Assembly (NCBI GenBank): GCA_963724705.1
Contig: CAVRVS010000004.1
Coordinates: 1,860,001 to 1,924,000 of the forward strand
Source: DASQPR01 sp963724705
GTDB lineage: Bacteria; Actinomycetota; Actinomycetes; Mycobacteriales; Micromonosporaceae
Direction: 5' to 3'
DNA length: 64,000 nucleotides
The translations under genes and the position numbers were made by a program. The notes beneath the pieces were generated by a model that saw only the letters and a list, made by a program, of their open reading frames with translations, ran no database searches and had not been told where the DNA came from. This document shows, piece after piece, positions 53,839-60,858 of the stretch. The stretch's first letter is position 1, and each line of letters begins with the position of its first letter.

Positions 53839-54615
53839 GTGGTCACGTTCGTCGTGGTGATCGAGTTGGCTGGCGGCACCCTTCTGCTCGCCGGGCTGAC
53901 TGCCCTGGCGCTCGGCGTGTTCGCGATGCGTGATCACCGGGTCGTGGCCCGTACGCCACCGACGCCGCTCGGCTCGTGGGACGCACCGGCGCGACGCCGC
54001 GCGGCGCTGGCGACGACCGCGTACGGCCCGGGCGGGCGCTACGTCGCGCCGGTCAGCGGCGCCGAATGCGCGTGGTACGCGGCGGAACTCATCCGTGTCC
54101 CGTCCCGCCGGATGACCGACGAGACCCTCGACGAGGACACGCTCTGGCGACAGGCGGCGGCAGCCCCGGCCGCGATCGTCGACGAGACCGGAACCGCGCT
54201 CGTCGATCCGCACCTGACCGAGTCGCCGCCATCGCGGAACGACACGCCCCTCGCCGAGATCACGGTCCGGTTCTTCCGACCGCAGACGCTGCACGCGATG
54301 CCGGCGTCGATCCCCCGGCACGCGTACGCGGACGTGCGCCCCTACGAATCGCTGCGACTGACCGAACTGCGGGTCCCGGCCGGACGGCCGGCGTACGTGC
54401 TCGGCGCGGCCGTACGCGACGGGCGACACGTCATGCTCGTGCCGGCGAAGTATGGTCCGACGATCGTGACCCGTGATCTGCCGTCACAGGTACGCCGCCG
54501 CCAGCGTCGGTCGGCCCACCAGTCGCGTCGCATCGCCAACGGATTGACCCTTGCCGGTGCCACGCTCTCGATGCTGGCGACCGCGCTGCTGTGGCTTCTC
54601 ATCCCGACCGCGTGA
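53839..54615 (+). CDS. GIDE-like membrane protein
   Basis: A 258-residue protein with one N-terminal membrane helix (VVTFVVVIELAGGTLLLAGL) and one near the C-terminus (LAGATLSMLATALLWLLIPT). The soluble middle has YVAPVSGAECAWYAAELIRV and RLTELRVPAGRPAYVLGAAV, plus ITVRFFRPQTLHAMPASIPR. This two-helix layout with a PVSGxxCxWY segment recalls the GIDE (MUL1/E3-like) membrane domain found in bacteria without the RING finger. Function in bacteria is unknown; the family match is by motif only. Start at GTG 53839. Confidence 0.6.
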   Translation: MVTFVVVIELAGGTLLLAGLTALALGVFAMRDHRVVARTPPTPLGSWDAPARRRAALATTAYGPGGRYVAPVSGAECAWYAAELIRVPSRRMTDETLDEDTLWRQAAAAPAAIVDETGTALVDPHLTESPPSRNDTPLAEITVRFFRPQTLHAMPASIPRHAYADVRPYESLRLTELRVPAGRPAYVLGAAVRDGRHVMLVPAKYGPTIVTRDLPSQVRRRQRRSAHQSRRIANGLTLAGATLSMLATALLWLLIPTA

Positions 54616-54631
54616 CGGCAGGCCATCCAGC

Positions 54632-55444
54632 TCAGGCCGCCGGCCCGAGATGCGCCTCGAGCCGCTCGATGCGATCCACAAGCGGCTGCATCTCCCGCCG
54701 TACGGCGGCAGATAGGCTCGCCGCCACATCCGGTCCGATGGCCGGCTGCTTCTGAGCGCTGAGATGCACGTACCCGGCGAGCGCCGCCGACACGGCACGG
54801 CGGGTGAGCCGCGGATCCGCGCCGAGCGACCGGAGGATCTTGCCGCCGGCGCCGTCCGTCTCGGCCACCAGGCCGAGCAGCAGATGCTCGCAGCCGACGT
54901 AGTTGTGGCCGAAGCCGGTGGCCTCGGCCACCGCCGCCTCCAGCACGTTCGCCGCGGCCACGCTGAAGCGACGGCCAGCCTCGCCCGAGCCCTCGCCGGA
55001 GCCGGAACTGGAGCCCACGCCGGAGCCGGAACTGGAGCCCACGCCGGAGCCCTCCCCGGCGCCGGGCTCGTCGGGCACCGGCCGCGCGAGTTCCCGCGCG
55101 ACCACGGCCGGATCGATGTCCATCGCTCGCAATACCTGGAGCGCGAGGTTTGCCCCCTCGCCGACCACACCGCCGAGCAGGTCCGCCGTGGTCACCGTCG
55201 ACCGGTGGAAGCCCCGGCTGCGATCGATGGCTCCGGCGAGCGCGTTCTGGGCACGCGTGGTCACATTGGGCAGGCGGGCGGCGAGGGTGTCGCCGTTCAC
55301 CCCGTCCAACCCGGCCTGGCGGATCGCGGTGATCCTCCGTACGGCCTGCTCAAGAGCGCGTTGGCAAATGGCCGACACGGGAATCCCCGCCGTCTTGACC
55401 GCGTCGGCCAGCTCGTCGGGCAGATAGACATTGATCTTCGGCAT
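54632..55444 (-). CDS. Ribbon-helix-helix protein with two Clp-N-type domains
   Basis: A 270-residue protein starting MPKINVYLPDELADAVKTAG, a ribbon-helix-helix DNA-binding segment (residues 1-50, ending ICQRALEQAVRRITAIR). Two Clp N-terminal repeat domains follow (VTTRAQNALAGAIDRSRGFH and FGHNYVGCEHLLLGLVAETD), separated by a Gly/Ser linker encoded by a 24-base tandem repeat (55011-55060). There is no AAA+ ATPase part. ATG at 55444 behind GAGGGAG. It is probably a regulator that binds its own promoter, where TAACCC half-sites overlap the -35/-10 region, and senses unfolded protein or a ligand through the Clp-N domains; the latter is inference. Confidence 0.8.
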   Translation of the reverse strand: MPKINVYLPDELADAVKTAGIPVSAICQRALEQAVRRITAIRQAGLDGVNGDTLAARLPNVTTRAQNALAGAIDRSRGFHRSTVTTADLLGGVVGEGANLALQVLRAMDIDPAVVARELARPVPDEPGAGEGSGVGSSSGSGVGSSSGSGEGSGEAGRRFSVAAANVLEAAVAEATGFGHNYVGCEHLLLGLVAETDGAGGKILRSLGADPRLTRRAVSAALAGYVHLSAQKQPAIGPDVAASLSAAVRREMQPLVDRIERLEAHLGPAA

Positions 55445-55531
55445 CGTGCGCTCCCTCGATGGATGGATCTTCTGCGCGCTCATCGACCTATGGCCAATCG
55501 ACTGGTGCGGGGGACCTGCGCGTCGAGGTCC

Positions 55532-55567
55532 TTTCTAACCCGTATGGGGTTAGCTGTCTATAACCCC
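55532..55567. promoter_or_regulatory. Divergent promoter region with three TAACCC half-sites
   Basis: CTAACCC (55535-55541), GGGGTTAG (55546-55553) and TAACCCC (55561-55567) form alternating inverted half-sites. On the minus strand TAGACA (55560-55555) and TAGAAA (55537-55532), 17 bases apart, make a promoter for the Clp-N gene; on the plus strand TATAAC (55559-55564) can be a -10 for the sigma-like gene. Confidence 0.6.
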
Positions 55568-55596
55568 ACACCGTCCACGACGTCGGACGGCGCGGC

Positions 55597-55959
55597 GTGA
55601 GAGACGTCAGGTCGGGGAGTGCCGCCGCCAGCGCGAGTCAAGTCGCCGCGGCGCGGGAGGCGTTACAGTCGCAAATGTGCTCTGGGATGGCGGCTACGGC
55701 GGTGCGTGAACAGGTCACCCCTGCGCAGATCGCGCCGGCCGTCGATAACGCCGTCACGCGGCGGTTACCCACGCGTGGCGCCGAACTATCCTCGCTGCCG
55801 GCCGATCAGCGACGCATGCTGGAGAAGGCGTTGCACGACGATCCGACGTACGTGCGGATCATCGCTGCGACGCGCGTACCGGTTGGCATGGCGATAAGCC
55901 ACCTACGCCGCGGACTCGCGCGGCCCGAGGCCAGATGGGGGGTGGACGATGCATCTTGA
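55597..55959 (+). CDS. Sigma factor region-4-only protein (mini sigma)
   Basis: Up to 120 residues from GTG 55597, though starts at 55675 or 55687 are possible. The C-terminal half looks like sigma region 4: LSSLPADQRRMLEKALHDDP then TYVRIIAATRVPVGMAISHL and RRGLARPE, the helix-turn-helix spacing of ECF factors. Region 2, which binds core polymerase and the -10 element, is missing. It overlaps the anti-sigma gene by 11 bases, the usual sigma/anti-sigma coupling. It may be a decayed sigma factor or a DNA-binding accessory that still pairs with its anti-sigma. Confidence 0.65.
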   Translation: MRDVRSGSAAASASQVAAAREALQSQMCSGMAATAVREQVTPAQIAPAVDNAVTRRLPTRGAELSSLPADQRRMLEKALHDDPTYVRIIAATRVPVGMAISHLRRGLARPEARWGVDDAS

Positions 55960-56833
55960 CCCCGATCGTCTGGCGCTGCTCGCGCTGGGTGAAGAGCCGG
56001 TCACCGCGGAAGTCGCCGATCACCTCGCATCGTGTCCGCCATGCCAGGCCGAACTGGAGTCGATGCGCGACGTCGTCGATCTTGGCCAGGACACCGGCCG
56101 GGCCCACGATCTGCCGTCTCCCCCACCTCGCGTGTGGGACAGCATCATGCGCCAGATCCTGGCCGAGAGCCAGCTGTTGTCGGACAGTCAGGCGGCGGCG
56201 ATCGCCGGGCCAAGTGGCCGCGGGCCGGGCCGGGATCTGACCCCAGCCACGCGCACCGCAGGCGACGACCTCGTAGCCCGTCCGCCGGATGTGGACCGGT
56301 CCAACGGACATCCGCCCCATCGGACCACCGCGGTACGGCGCGCAGGCGACCCGCCGCCACGACGGCCGGAGACGCCGACACCGTCGGGCGGTCCCGGCCG
56401 GGACCGTACTCGAATCCTGCACGCCACCGCCATCGCGGTTGCCGCCGTCGTGATCGGCGTCGCCGGCACCCTCGGCCTCGTCGCACTGCACGATAGCGAC
56501 GGTACGAAACTTGTCTCCCGCACGCAGCTCGGCGCACTTCCGACCGCACCGGCCGGCGCGCACGGCTCGGCCGAGATCGTCCGCGTAGGGTCTGCAATCG
56601 AGCTGCGTCTCACCCTGACGGGCATGCCCACCCCGAGCGGCTACTACGAGGCGTGGCTCTTCGACCCGGTGTCCGGGACCATGTATCCGATGGGTCCCGT
56701 TACCGACTCCGGTGGCACAGTGACCGTGACCGGAGTCGACCTCGACCGGTTCCGCGGAGTGGATATCTCCGCCCAACCGATGGACGGCAGCGGCGGCCAC
56801 GGCGAAAGCATGCTGCGCGGCGCGCTGAGGTAG
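55949..56833 (+). CDS. Anti-sigma factor with zinc-binding N-terminus (RskA-like)
   Basis: A 294-residue membrane protein. The N-terminal cytoplasmic ZAS motif HxxxCxxC is in VADHLASCPPCQAELESMRD. A Pro-rich linker leads to a single membrane helix (ILHATAIAVAAVVIGVAGTL, about 152-175). The outer domain carries the RskA C-terminal pattern (LRLTLTGMPTPSGYYEAWLF then DPVSGTMYPMGPVTDSGG). Such proteins hold an ECF sigma factor at the membrane until a signal triggers cleavage. Its immediate partner here is only a region-4 fragment, so the real sigma partner is uncertain. Confidence 0.85.
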   Translation: MHLDPDRLALLALGEEPVTAEVADHLASCPPCQAELESMRDVVDLGQDTGRAHDLPSPPPRVWDSIMRQILAESQLLSDSQAAAIAGPSGRGPGRDLTPATRTAGDDLVARPPDVDRSNGHPPHRTTAVRRAGDPPPRRPETPTPSGGPGRDRTRILHATAIAVAAVVIGVAGTLGLVALHDSDGTKLVSRTQLGALPTAPAGAHGSAEIVRVGSAIELRLTLTGMPTPSGYYEAWLFDPVSGTMYPMGPVTDSGGTVTVTGVDLDRFRGVDISAQPMDGSGGHGESMLRGALR

Positions 56834-56926
56834 TCACGGGTCTGGCCCGCGCGGCGCGGGACGCACACGCGGCCGGGCCGGTTATTGCCTCGCGGTCGGG
56901 CGCGTCGGCCGCCTAGTCTCACCGCC

Positions 56927-57520
56927 ATGCCTTCGACCGAGCCAACCAGCGATCACGACCGGAATCCGGATGCCGTGGCGATCCGTCGGGAACAGCCCGA
57001 CGATCGCCAGCAGATCCGGGAGCTGCACGCGCTCGCGTTCGGACCGGGCGAGCCGGTGCCGGATCTGGTCGACGCGTTGCGATCGGCCCACGCATCGCTG
57101 GCACCGAGGTCGTTCGTGGCGACCGATGGCGACCGCATCGTTGGACACGTCATGCTGAGCGCGAGCCGCCTGGATGCGCCGCGCCGGATCGTGGATGTCT
57201 GGGTGCTCTCTCCGCTCGGCGTACGGCCCGAGGCGCAGCGATGCGGCATCGGGACTCGTCTCGTGGCGTACGCGCTCGAGGCGGCGGCCGGTACGGATGT
57301 GCCGCTCGTCTTCCTGGAAGGTTCGCCCGACTACTACGGATCGCGCGGCTTCGAGCGGGCCAGCGCACTGGGGTTCCGGTCGCCGTCGCTTCGCATCCCC
57401 GACGCGGCGTTCCAAGTGGCGCGTCTGCCGGCGTACGAGCCGTGGATGACCGGCACGCTCGTCTACTCGGACACGTTCTGGGCCCTCGACTGCGTGGGCC
57501 TGCGCGATCCCGACGCGTGA
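56927..57520 (+). CDS. GNAT-family N-acetyltransferase
   Basis: A 197-residue acetyltransferase: IRREQPDDRQQIRELHALAF, then the central DRIVGHVMLSASRLDAPRRI strand, the acetyl-CoA loop LGVRPEAQRCGIGTRLVAYA and VFLEGSPDYYGSRGFERASA. The YY-G-S-R-G-F pattern is typical of the YhbS-like branch. Acceptor unknown. ATG at 56927; the reading frame also extends 14 codons upstream without homology. It stands alone between the anti-sigma gene and the convergent aroK. Confidence 0.88.
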   Translation: MPSTEPTSDHDRNPDAVAIRREQPDDRQQIRELHALAFGPGEPVPDLVDALRSAHASLAPRSFVATDGDRIVGHVMLSASRLDAPRRIVDVWVLSPLGVRPEAQRCGIGTRLVAYALEAAAGTDVPLVFLEGSPDYYGSRGFERASALGFRSPSLRIPDAAFQVARLPAYEPWMTGTLVYSDTFWALDCVGLRDPDA

Positions 57521-57546
57521 CGGCGGTCGCCGCCCTCAGGACCGCG

Positions 57547-58098
57547 TCAGGCGTCGGCGGACAGGCTCTCGACGATCGACGCGACGATCTCGTCCGGCGT
57601 ACGGCCACTCGTGTCGATCGTGTAGCGAGCCACCTCTTCGTAGAACGGACGCCGTTGCTCGAGCAGATGCCGCATGGTTGCCCTCGGATTGATCTTGAGC
57701 AGCGGCCGTCCGGCACCGAGGCCGACCCGCTTCATCGCATCCGAGAAGTCCACGAGCAGGTAGACGACCGGATGCCCGCGCAGAAGCGCACGCGTCGCAT
57801 CGGCCAGGATCGCCCCCGCGCCGAGCGCGAGTACGCCATCGAACGATTCGAGCGCCGTTGCCACGGCGTCCGCCTCGAGCTTGCGGAAGTGTGGCTCGCC
57901 GTCGTCGATGAAGATTTCCGGTATGGGCTTCCCGGCCGTGGCCTCGATGATCGTGTCGGTGTCCGCGAACGGTCGACCGAGCTTCTCGGCTAGCAGGGCA
58001 CCGATGGTGGACTTACCGGCGCCCGGCGGCCCGACGAGGACCGCGACCGGTCCGGCGCCGGTCGGGGCGCCGCCGCCGGCCGGGTCAAAGGCCGTCAC
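57547..58098 (-). CDS. aroK: Shikimate kinase
   Basis: A 183-residue P-loop kinase: Walker A VAVLVGPPGAGKSTIGALLA, shikimate-binding RPFADTDTIIEATAGKPIPE and FRKLEADAV, and the Gly-rich LALGAGAILADATRALL. It adds phosphate to the 3-hydroxyl of shikimate. The start is GTG 58098, whose GTGA overlaps the aroC stop; upstream in-frame codons are shadow of aroC. The order aroE-aroC-aroK is conserved in actinobacteria. The next actinobacterial gene, aroB, is not here, since aroK is followed by a convergent GNAT gene. Confidence 0.94.
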   Translation of the reverse strand: MTAFDPAGGGAPTGAGPVAVLVGPPGAGKSTIGALLAEKLGRPFADTDTIIEATAGKPIPEIFIDDGEPHFRKLEADAVATALESFDGVLALGAGAILADATRALLRGHPVVYLLVDFSDAMKRVGLGAGRPLLKINPRATMRHLLEQRRPFYEEVARYTIDTSGRTPDEIVASIVESLSADA

Positions 58099-59273
58099 CG
58101 GATCACCAGATTCTCGAGGTACGCCGTCACGTTGCGGCGGATCTCGGCGACGGAGTCGCCGCCGAACTTCTCCACCGCCGCCTCCGCAAGGACGAGGGCC
58201 ATCATCGACTCCGCGACAACGGCGGCCGCGGGCACAGCGCACACGTCGGAACGCTGGTTGATCGCCGTGGCCGGTTCGCCGGTGGACACGTCCACGGTCG
58301 CCAGCGCCCGGTTGAGTGACGAGATCGGTTTCATCGCAGCACGTACGCGCACCGGCTCGCCGCTCGTGATACCGCCTTCCAGGCCGCCGGCCCGATCGGT
58401 CAGCCGACGGATGCCGGTCGCGGTCGGCATGATCTCGTCATGTGCGACCGAACCGCGGCTGCGGGCCTGCGTGAACGCGTCGCCGATCTCGACACCCTTG
58501 ATCGCCTGGATCGACATCAGCGCAGCGGCCAGTCGCGAATCCAGCTTGCGGTCCCACTGCGTATGGGAGCCGAGGCCGGGCGGGACGCCGTACGCGATCA
58601 TCTCGACGATGCCACCGAGCGTGTCGGCTTCCTTCTTCGCCTGGTCAACTTCGGCGACCATGCGTGTGCTCGCCTCCGGATCCAGGCAGCGCAGCGGATC
58701 GGCGTCGATGCGATCGCGGTCGCCCGGCACCGGCTGGAGACCGGGCTTCGCGATTACCGACCCGAGCTCCACGACGTGCGACAGGATCTCGATGCCCAGT
58801 CCCTGAGCGAGCAGAGCCTTGGCGACCGTACCGACGGCGCAGCGCGCGGCTGTCTCGCGTGCGCTGGCCCGCTCCAGGATCGGCCGCGCGTCCGTGTGAC
58901 CGTACTTCTGCATACCGGCCAGATCCGCGTGCCCCGGTCGCGGACGGGTGAGCGGCGCGTTGCGGGCCTGGCTGGCGAGTTCGGCCGGGTCGACCGGGTC
59001 GGCCGCCATGACCGTCTGCCACTTCGGCCACTCCGAGTTCGCCACCCGGATCGCGACCGGGCTGCCGAGAGTGACGCCGTGGCGTACGCCCCCGATGATC
59101 TCGATCTCGTCCTGCTCGAAGGACATCCGAGCCCCGCGGCCATAGCCGAGGCGGCGTCGGGCCAACTCGCGACCGATCTCGGCGCTCGTGATCTCGATGC
59201 CGGCGGGCACGCCGTCCAGCACCGCGACCAGGGCCGGACCGTGCGACTCACCGGCGGTCAACCAACGCAACAC
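58095..59273 (-). CDS. aroC: Chorismate synthase
   Basis: A 392-residue FMN-dependent enzyme for the last shikimate-pathway step. The three family signatures are present: MLRWLTAGESHGPALVAVLD at the start, GHADLAGMQKYGHTDARPIL in the middle and a C-terminal ETRSDV-like stretch in AINQRSDVCAVPAAAVVAES. RRLGYGRGARMSFEQDEIEI is the FMN-contact region. Its stop overlaps the aroK start. It is transcribed with aroE and mltG but separated from aroE by a RibD-like gene. Confidence 0.96.
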   Translation of the reverse strand: MLRWLTAGESHGPALVAVLDGVPAGIEITSAEIGRELARRRLGYGRGARMSFEQDEIEIIGGVRHGVTLGSPVAIRVANSEWPKWQTVMAADPVDPAELASQARNAPLTRPRPGHADLAGMQKYGHTDARPILERASARETAARCAVGTVAKALLAQGLGIEILSHVVELGSVIAKPGLQPVPGDRDRIDADPLRCLDPEASTRMVAEVDQAKKEADTLGGIVEMIAYGVPPGLGSHTQWDRKLDSRLAAALMSIQAIKGVEIGDAFTQARSRGSVAHDEIMPTATGIRRLTDRAGGLEGGITSGEPVRVRAAMKPISSLNRALATVDVSTGEPATAINQRSDVCAVPAAAVVAESMMALVLAEAAVEKFGGDSVAEIRRNVTAYLENLVIR

Positions 59274-59371
59274 GTCGATCAGTCTGGCACGCTGCGCGTC
59301 CAGTGCCGGCAGCGCAGTGCGCTGCGTCTCATGCCATAGGTACGGTCACCTGACGGCGCCTGCGTGGGCCG

Positions 59372-59914
59372 CTATCGATCGGCCGGCCGGTACGTCACCG
59401 ACAGCACACCCGATCTCAGCGCCCGGGAGTCGACCAGCGTGAACCCCAGGCCGCTGAGCTTCTCGTCGAACAGCCGCAGGCCGGAACCGATCACCACCGG
59501 AGCGATCATCAGCCCGAGCTCGTCGAGCAGCCCCTCACGCATCAGCGATGCGACGAGTCGCGGACTGCCCGGCACGATGATGTCCCGGCCCGCCTCGGCC
59601 TTCAGCGCCGTGACACCCGCGGCTAGGTCGCCGCCGACCCGATGGGCCGGTCCCCAGTCGAGCGAGTCGAGCGTGTGCGTGACGACGTACTTCGGTGTCT
59701 GGTTCAGAAACGCGGCCATCGGGCTCGACGTGCCGTACGGCGGCCACAGTTCGGCAAAGTCGCTGTACGTCCGGGTGCCGAGGAGCACCGCATCGCTGCG
59801 TTCGAGACCGGCCGCCATGATTGCGCCGATCTCGTCGTCGATCCGCAACCAATCCGACGGTTGGTGGACAACGCCATCGAGCGACATCGCCAAACCAGCG
59901 AACACCTTGCGCAT
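59372..59914 (-). CDS. Dihydrofolate reductase-family (RibD C-terminal-like) protein
   Basis: A 180-residue protein: MRKVFAGLAMSLDGVVHQPS, DAVLLGTRTYSDFAELWPPY, FLNQTPKYVVTHTLDSLDWG, DIIVPGSPRLVASLMREGLL and VIGSGLRLFDEKLSGLGFTL. This is the YwjB/RibD_C branch, which binds NADPH but rarely acts on dihydrofolate; the substrate is unknown. It interrupts the aro genes (98 bases before aroC, 122 bases after aroE), which is unusual and suggests later insertion into the operon. Confidence 0.88.
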   Translation of the reverse strand: MRKVFAGLAMSLDGVVHQPSDWLRIDDEIGAIMAAGLERSDAVLLGTRTYSDFAELWPPYGTSSPMAAFLNQTPKYVVTHTLDSLDWGPAHRVGGDLAAGVTALKAEAGRDIIVPGSPRLVASLMREGLLDELGLMIAPVVIGSGLRLFDEKLSGLGFTLVDSRALRSGVLSVTYRPADR

Positions 59915-60036
59915 GGAAACCTCCGAGTGCCGCGGAACCGGGACGTCGTTGGATGCTTACCCGCGTCATAGCCTGCTTACCAGCAACGTCGACGCCGGGC
60001 CGGCCGATTCGACGTGCGGCGGCCGCTGTCTGAGGC

Positions 60037-60858
60037 TTAGCGCGCAGCCGCGGCGGTGTAGAGCGCGGAGCGCATCGCGTCGATTGGCGCCGCGACGCCG
60101 GTAAACATCTCGAACTGCCGGACGGCCTGATGCAGCAGCAGATCCAGTCCGGAGACGATCGCGCAACCCGCGCCAGTTGCACCGGCGGCGAACGGTGTCG
60201 GCCACGGGTCGTACACCGCGTCAAACACAACGCACCCCTCGCGCCAGGCCGGCCGGAGCGGATCCGCCACGCCCCTCGGCACGGTCGAAATCACCAGATC
60301 GGCGTCGGCACAGGCGCCGGCGTCGGCCCACGCGCCGTACGTGATCGAGGTGCCGAGCCGGTCGGCGACGTCAGCCAGATCGTCGAATGCGGCGATCCGG
60401 CGGGCGTAGACGTGGATGTCGTCGGCACCGAGCTCGTGCGCCGCCGCCACGGCCGCCCGCGACGTGCCACCGGCGCCGAGGATCGCCACCGACTCGGCGC
60501 GCGCTACTCCGGCCTCGCGTAGCGCCTCGACCATTCCGGGCGCATCGGTGTTGTCGGCGCGCCAGCCGTCATCCGTACGTACCAACGTATTGGCGGCACC
60601 GAGCGCGGCCGCGACCGGCTCGACAACATCAGCCACCGCGAACGCCGCCTCCTTGAGTGGCATGGTCAGTGACAGCCCACGCCACTCGCGACCCAGGTTC
60701 GCGATGAACCCGGCCAGCTCGACTTCCGCGCACTCGATCGCGGTATAGAGCCAGCCGTCCAGGCCCGCGGCTGCGTAGCCGGCGTTGTGCAGCACTGGCG
60801 AGAGCGAGTGCGCAATCGGTTTGCCGAGCACCGCGGCTCGGCACGGTTCGGTCAGCAC
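60037..60858 (-). CDS. aroE: Shikimate dehydrogenase
   Basis: A 273-residue enzyme reducing 3-dehydroshikimate with NADPH. Substrate-binding AAVLGKPIAHSLSPVLHNAG, catalytic Lys/Asp region LSLTMPLKEAAFAVADVVEP and RADNTDAPGMVEALREAG, and nucleotide-binding VAILGAGGTSRAAVAAAHEL are intact. C-terminal SGLDLLLHQAVRQFEMFTG is typical. The start codon overlaps the mltG stop by seven bases, so translation is coupled. Confidence 0.94.
   Translation of the reverse strand: MLTEPCRAAVLGKPIAHSLSPVLHNAGYAAAGLDGWLYTAIECAEVELAGFIANLGREWRGLSLTMPLKEAAFAVADVVEPVAAALGAANTLVRTDDGWRADNTDAPGMVEALREAGVARAESVAILGAGGTSRAAVAAAHELGADDIHVYARRIAAFDDLADVADRLGTSITYGAWADAGACADADLVISTVPRGVADPLRPAWREGCVVFDAVYDPWPTPFAAGATGAGCAIVSGLDLLLHQAVRQFEMFTGVAAPIDAMRSALYTAAAAR

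Noticed and set aside
55011..55060. 24-bp tandem repeat as a regulatory array
   Set aside because: It is in frame and encodes the Gly/Ser linker between the two Clp-N domains.
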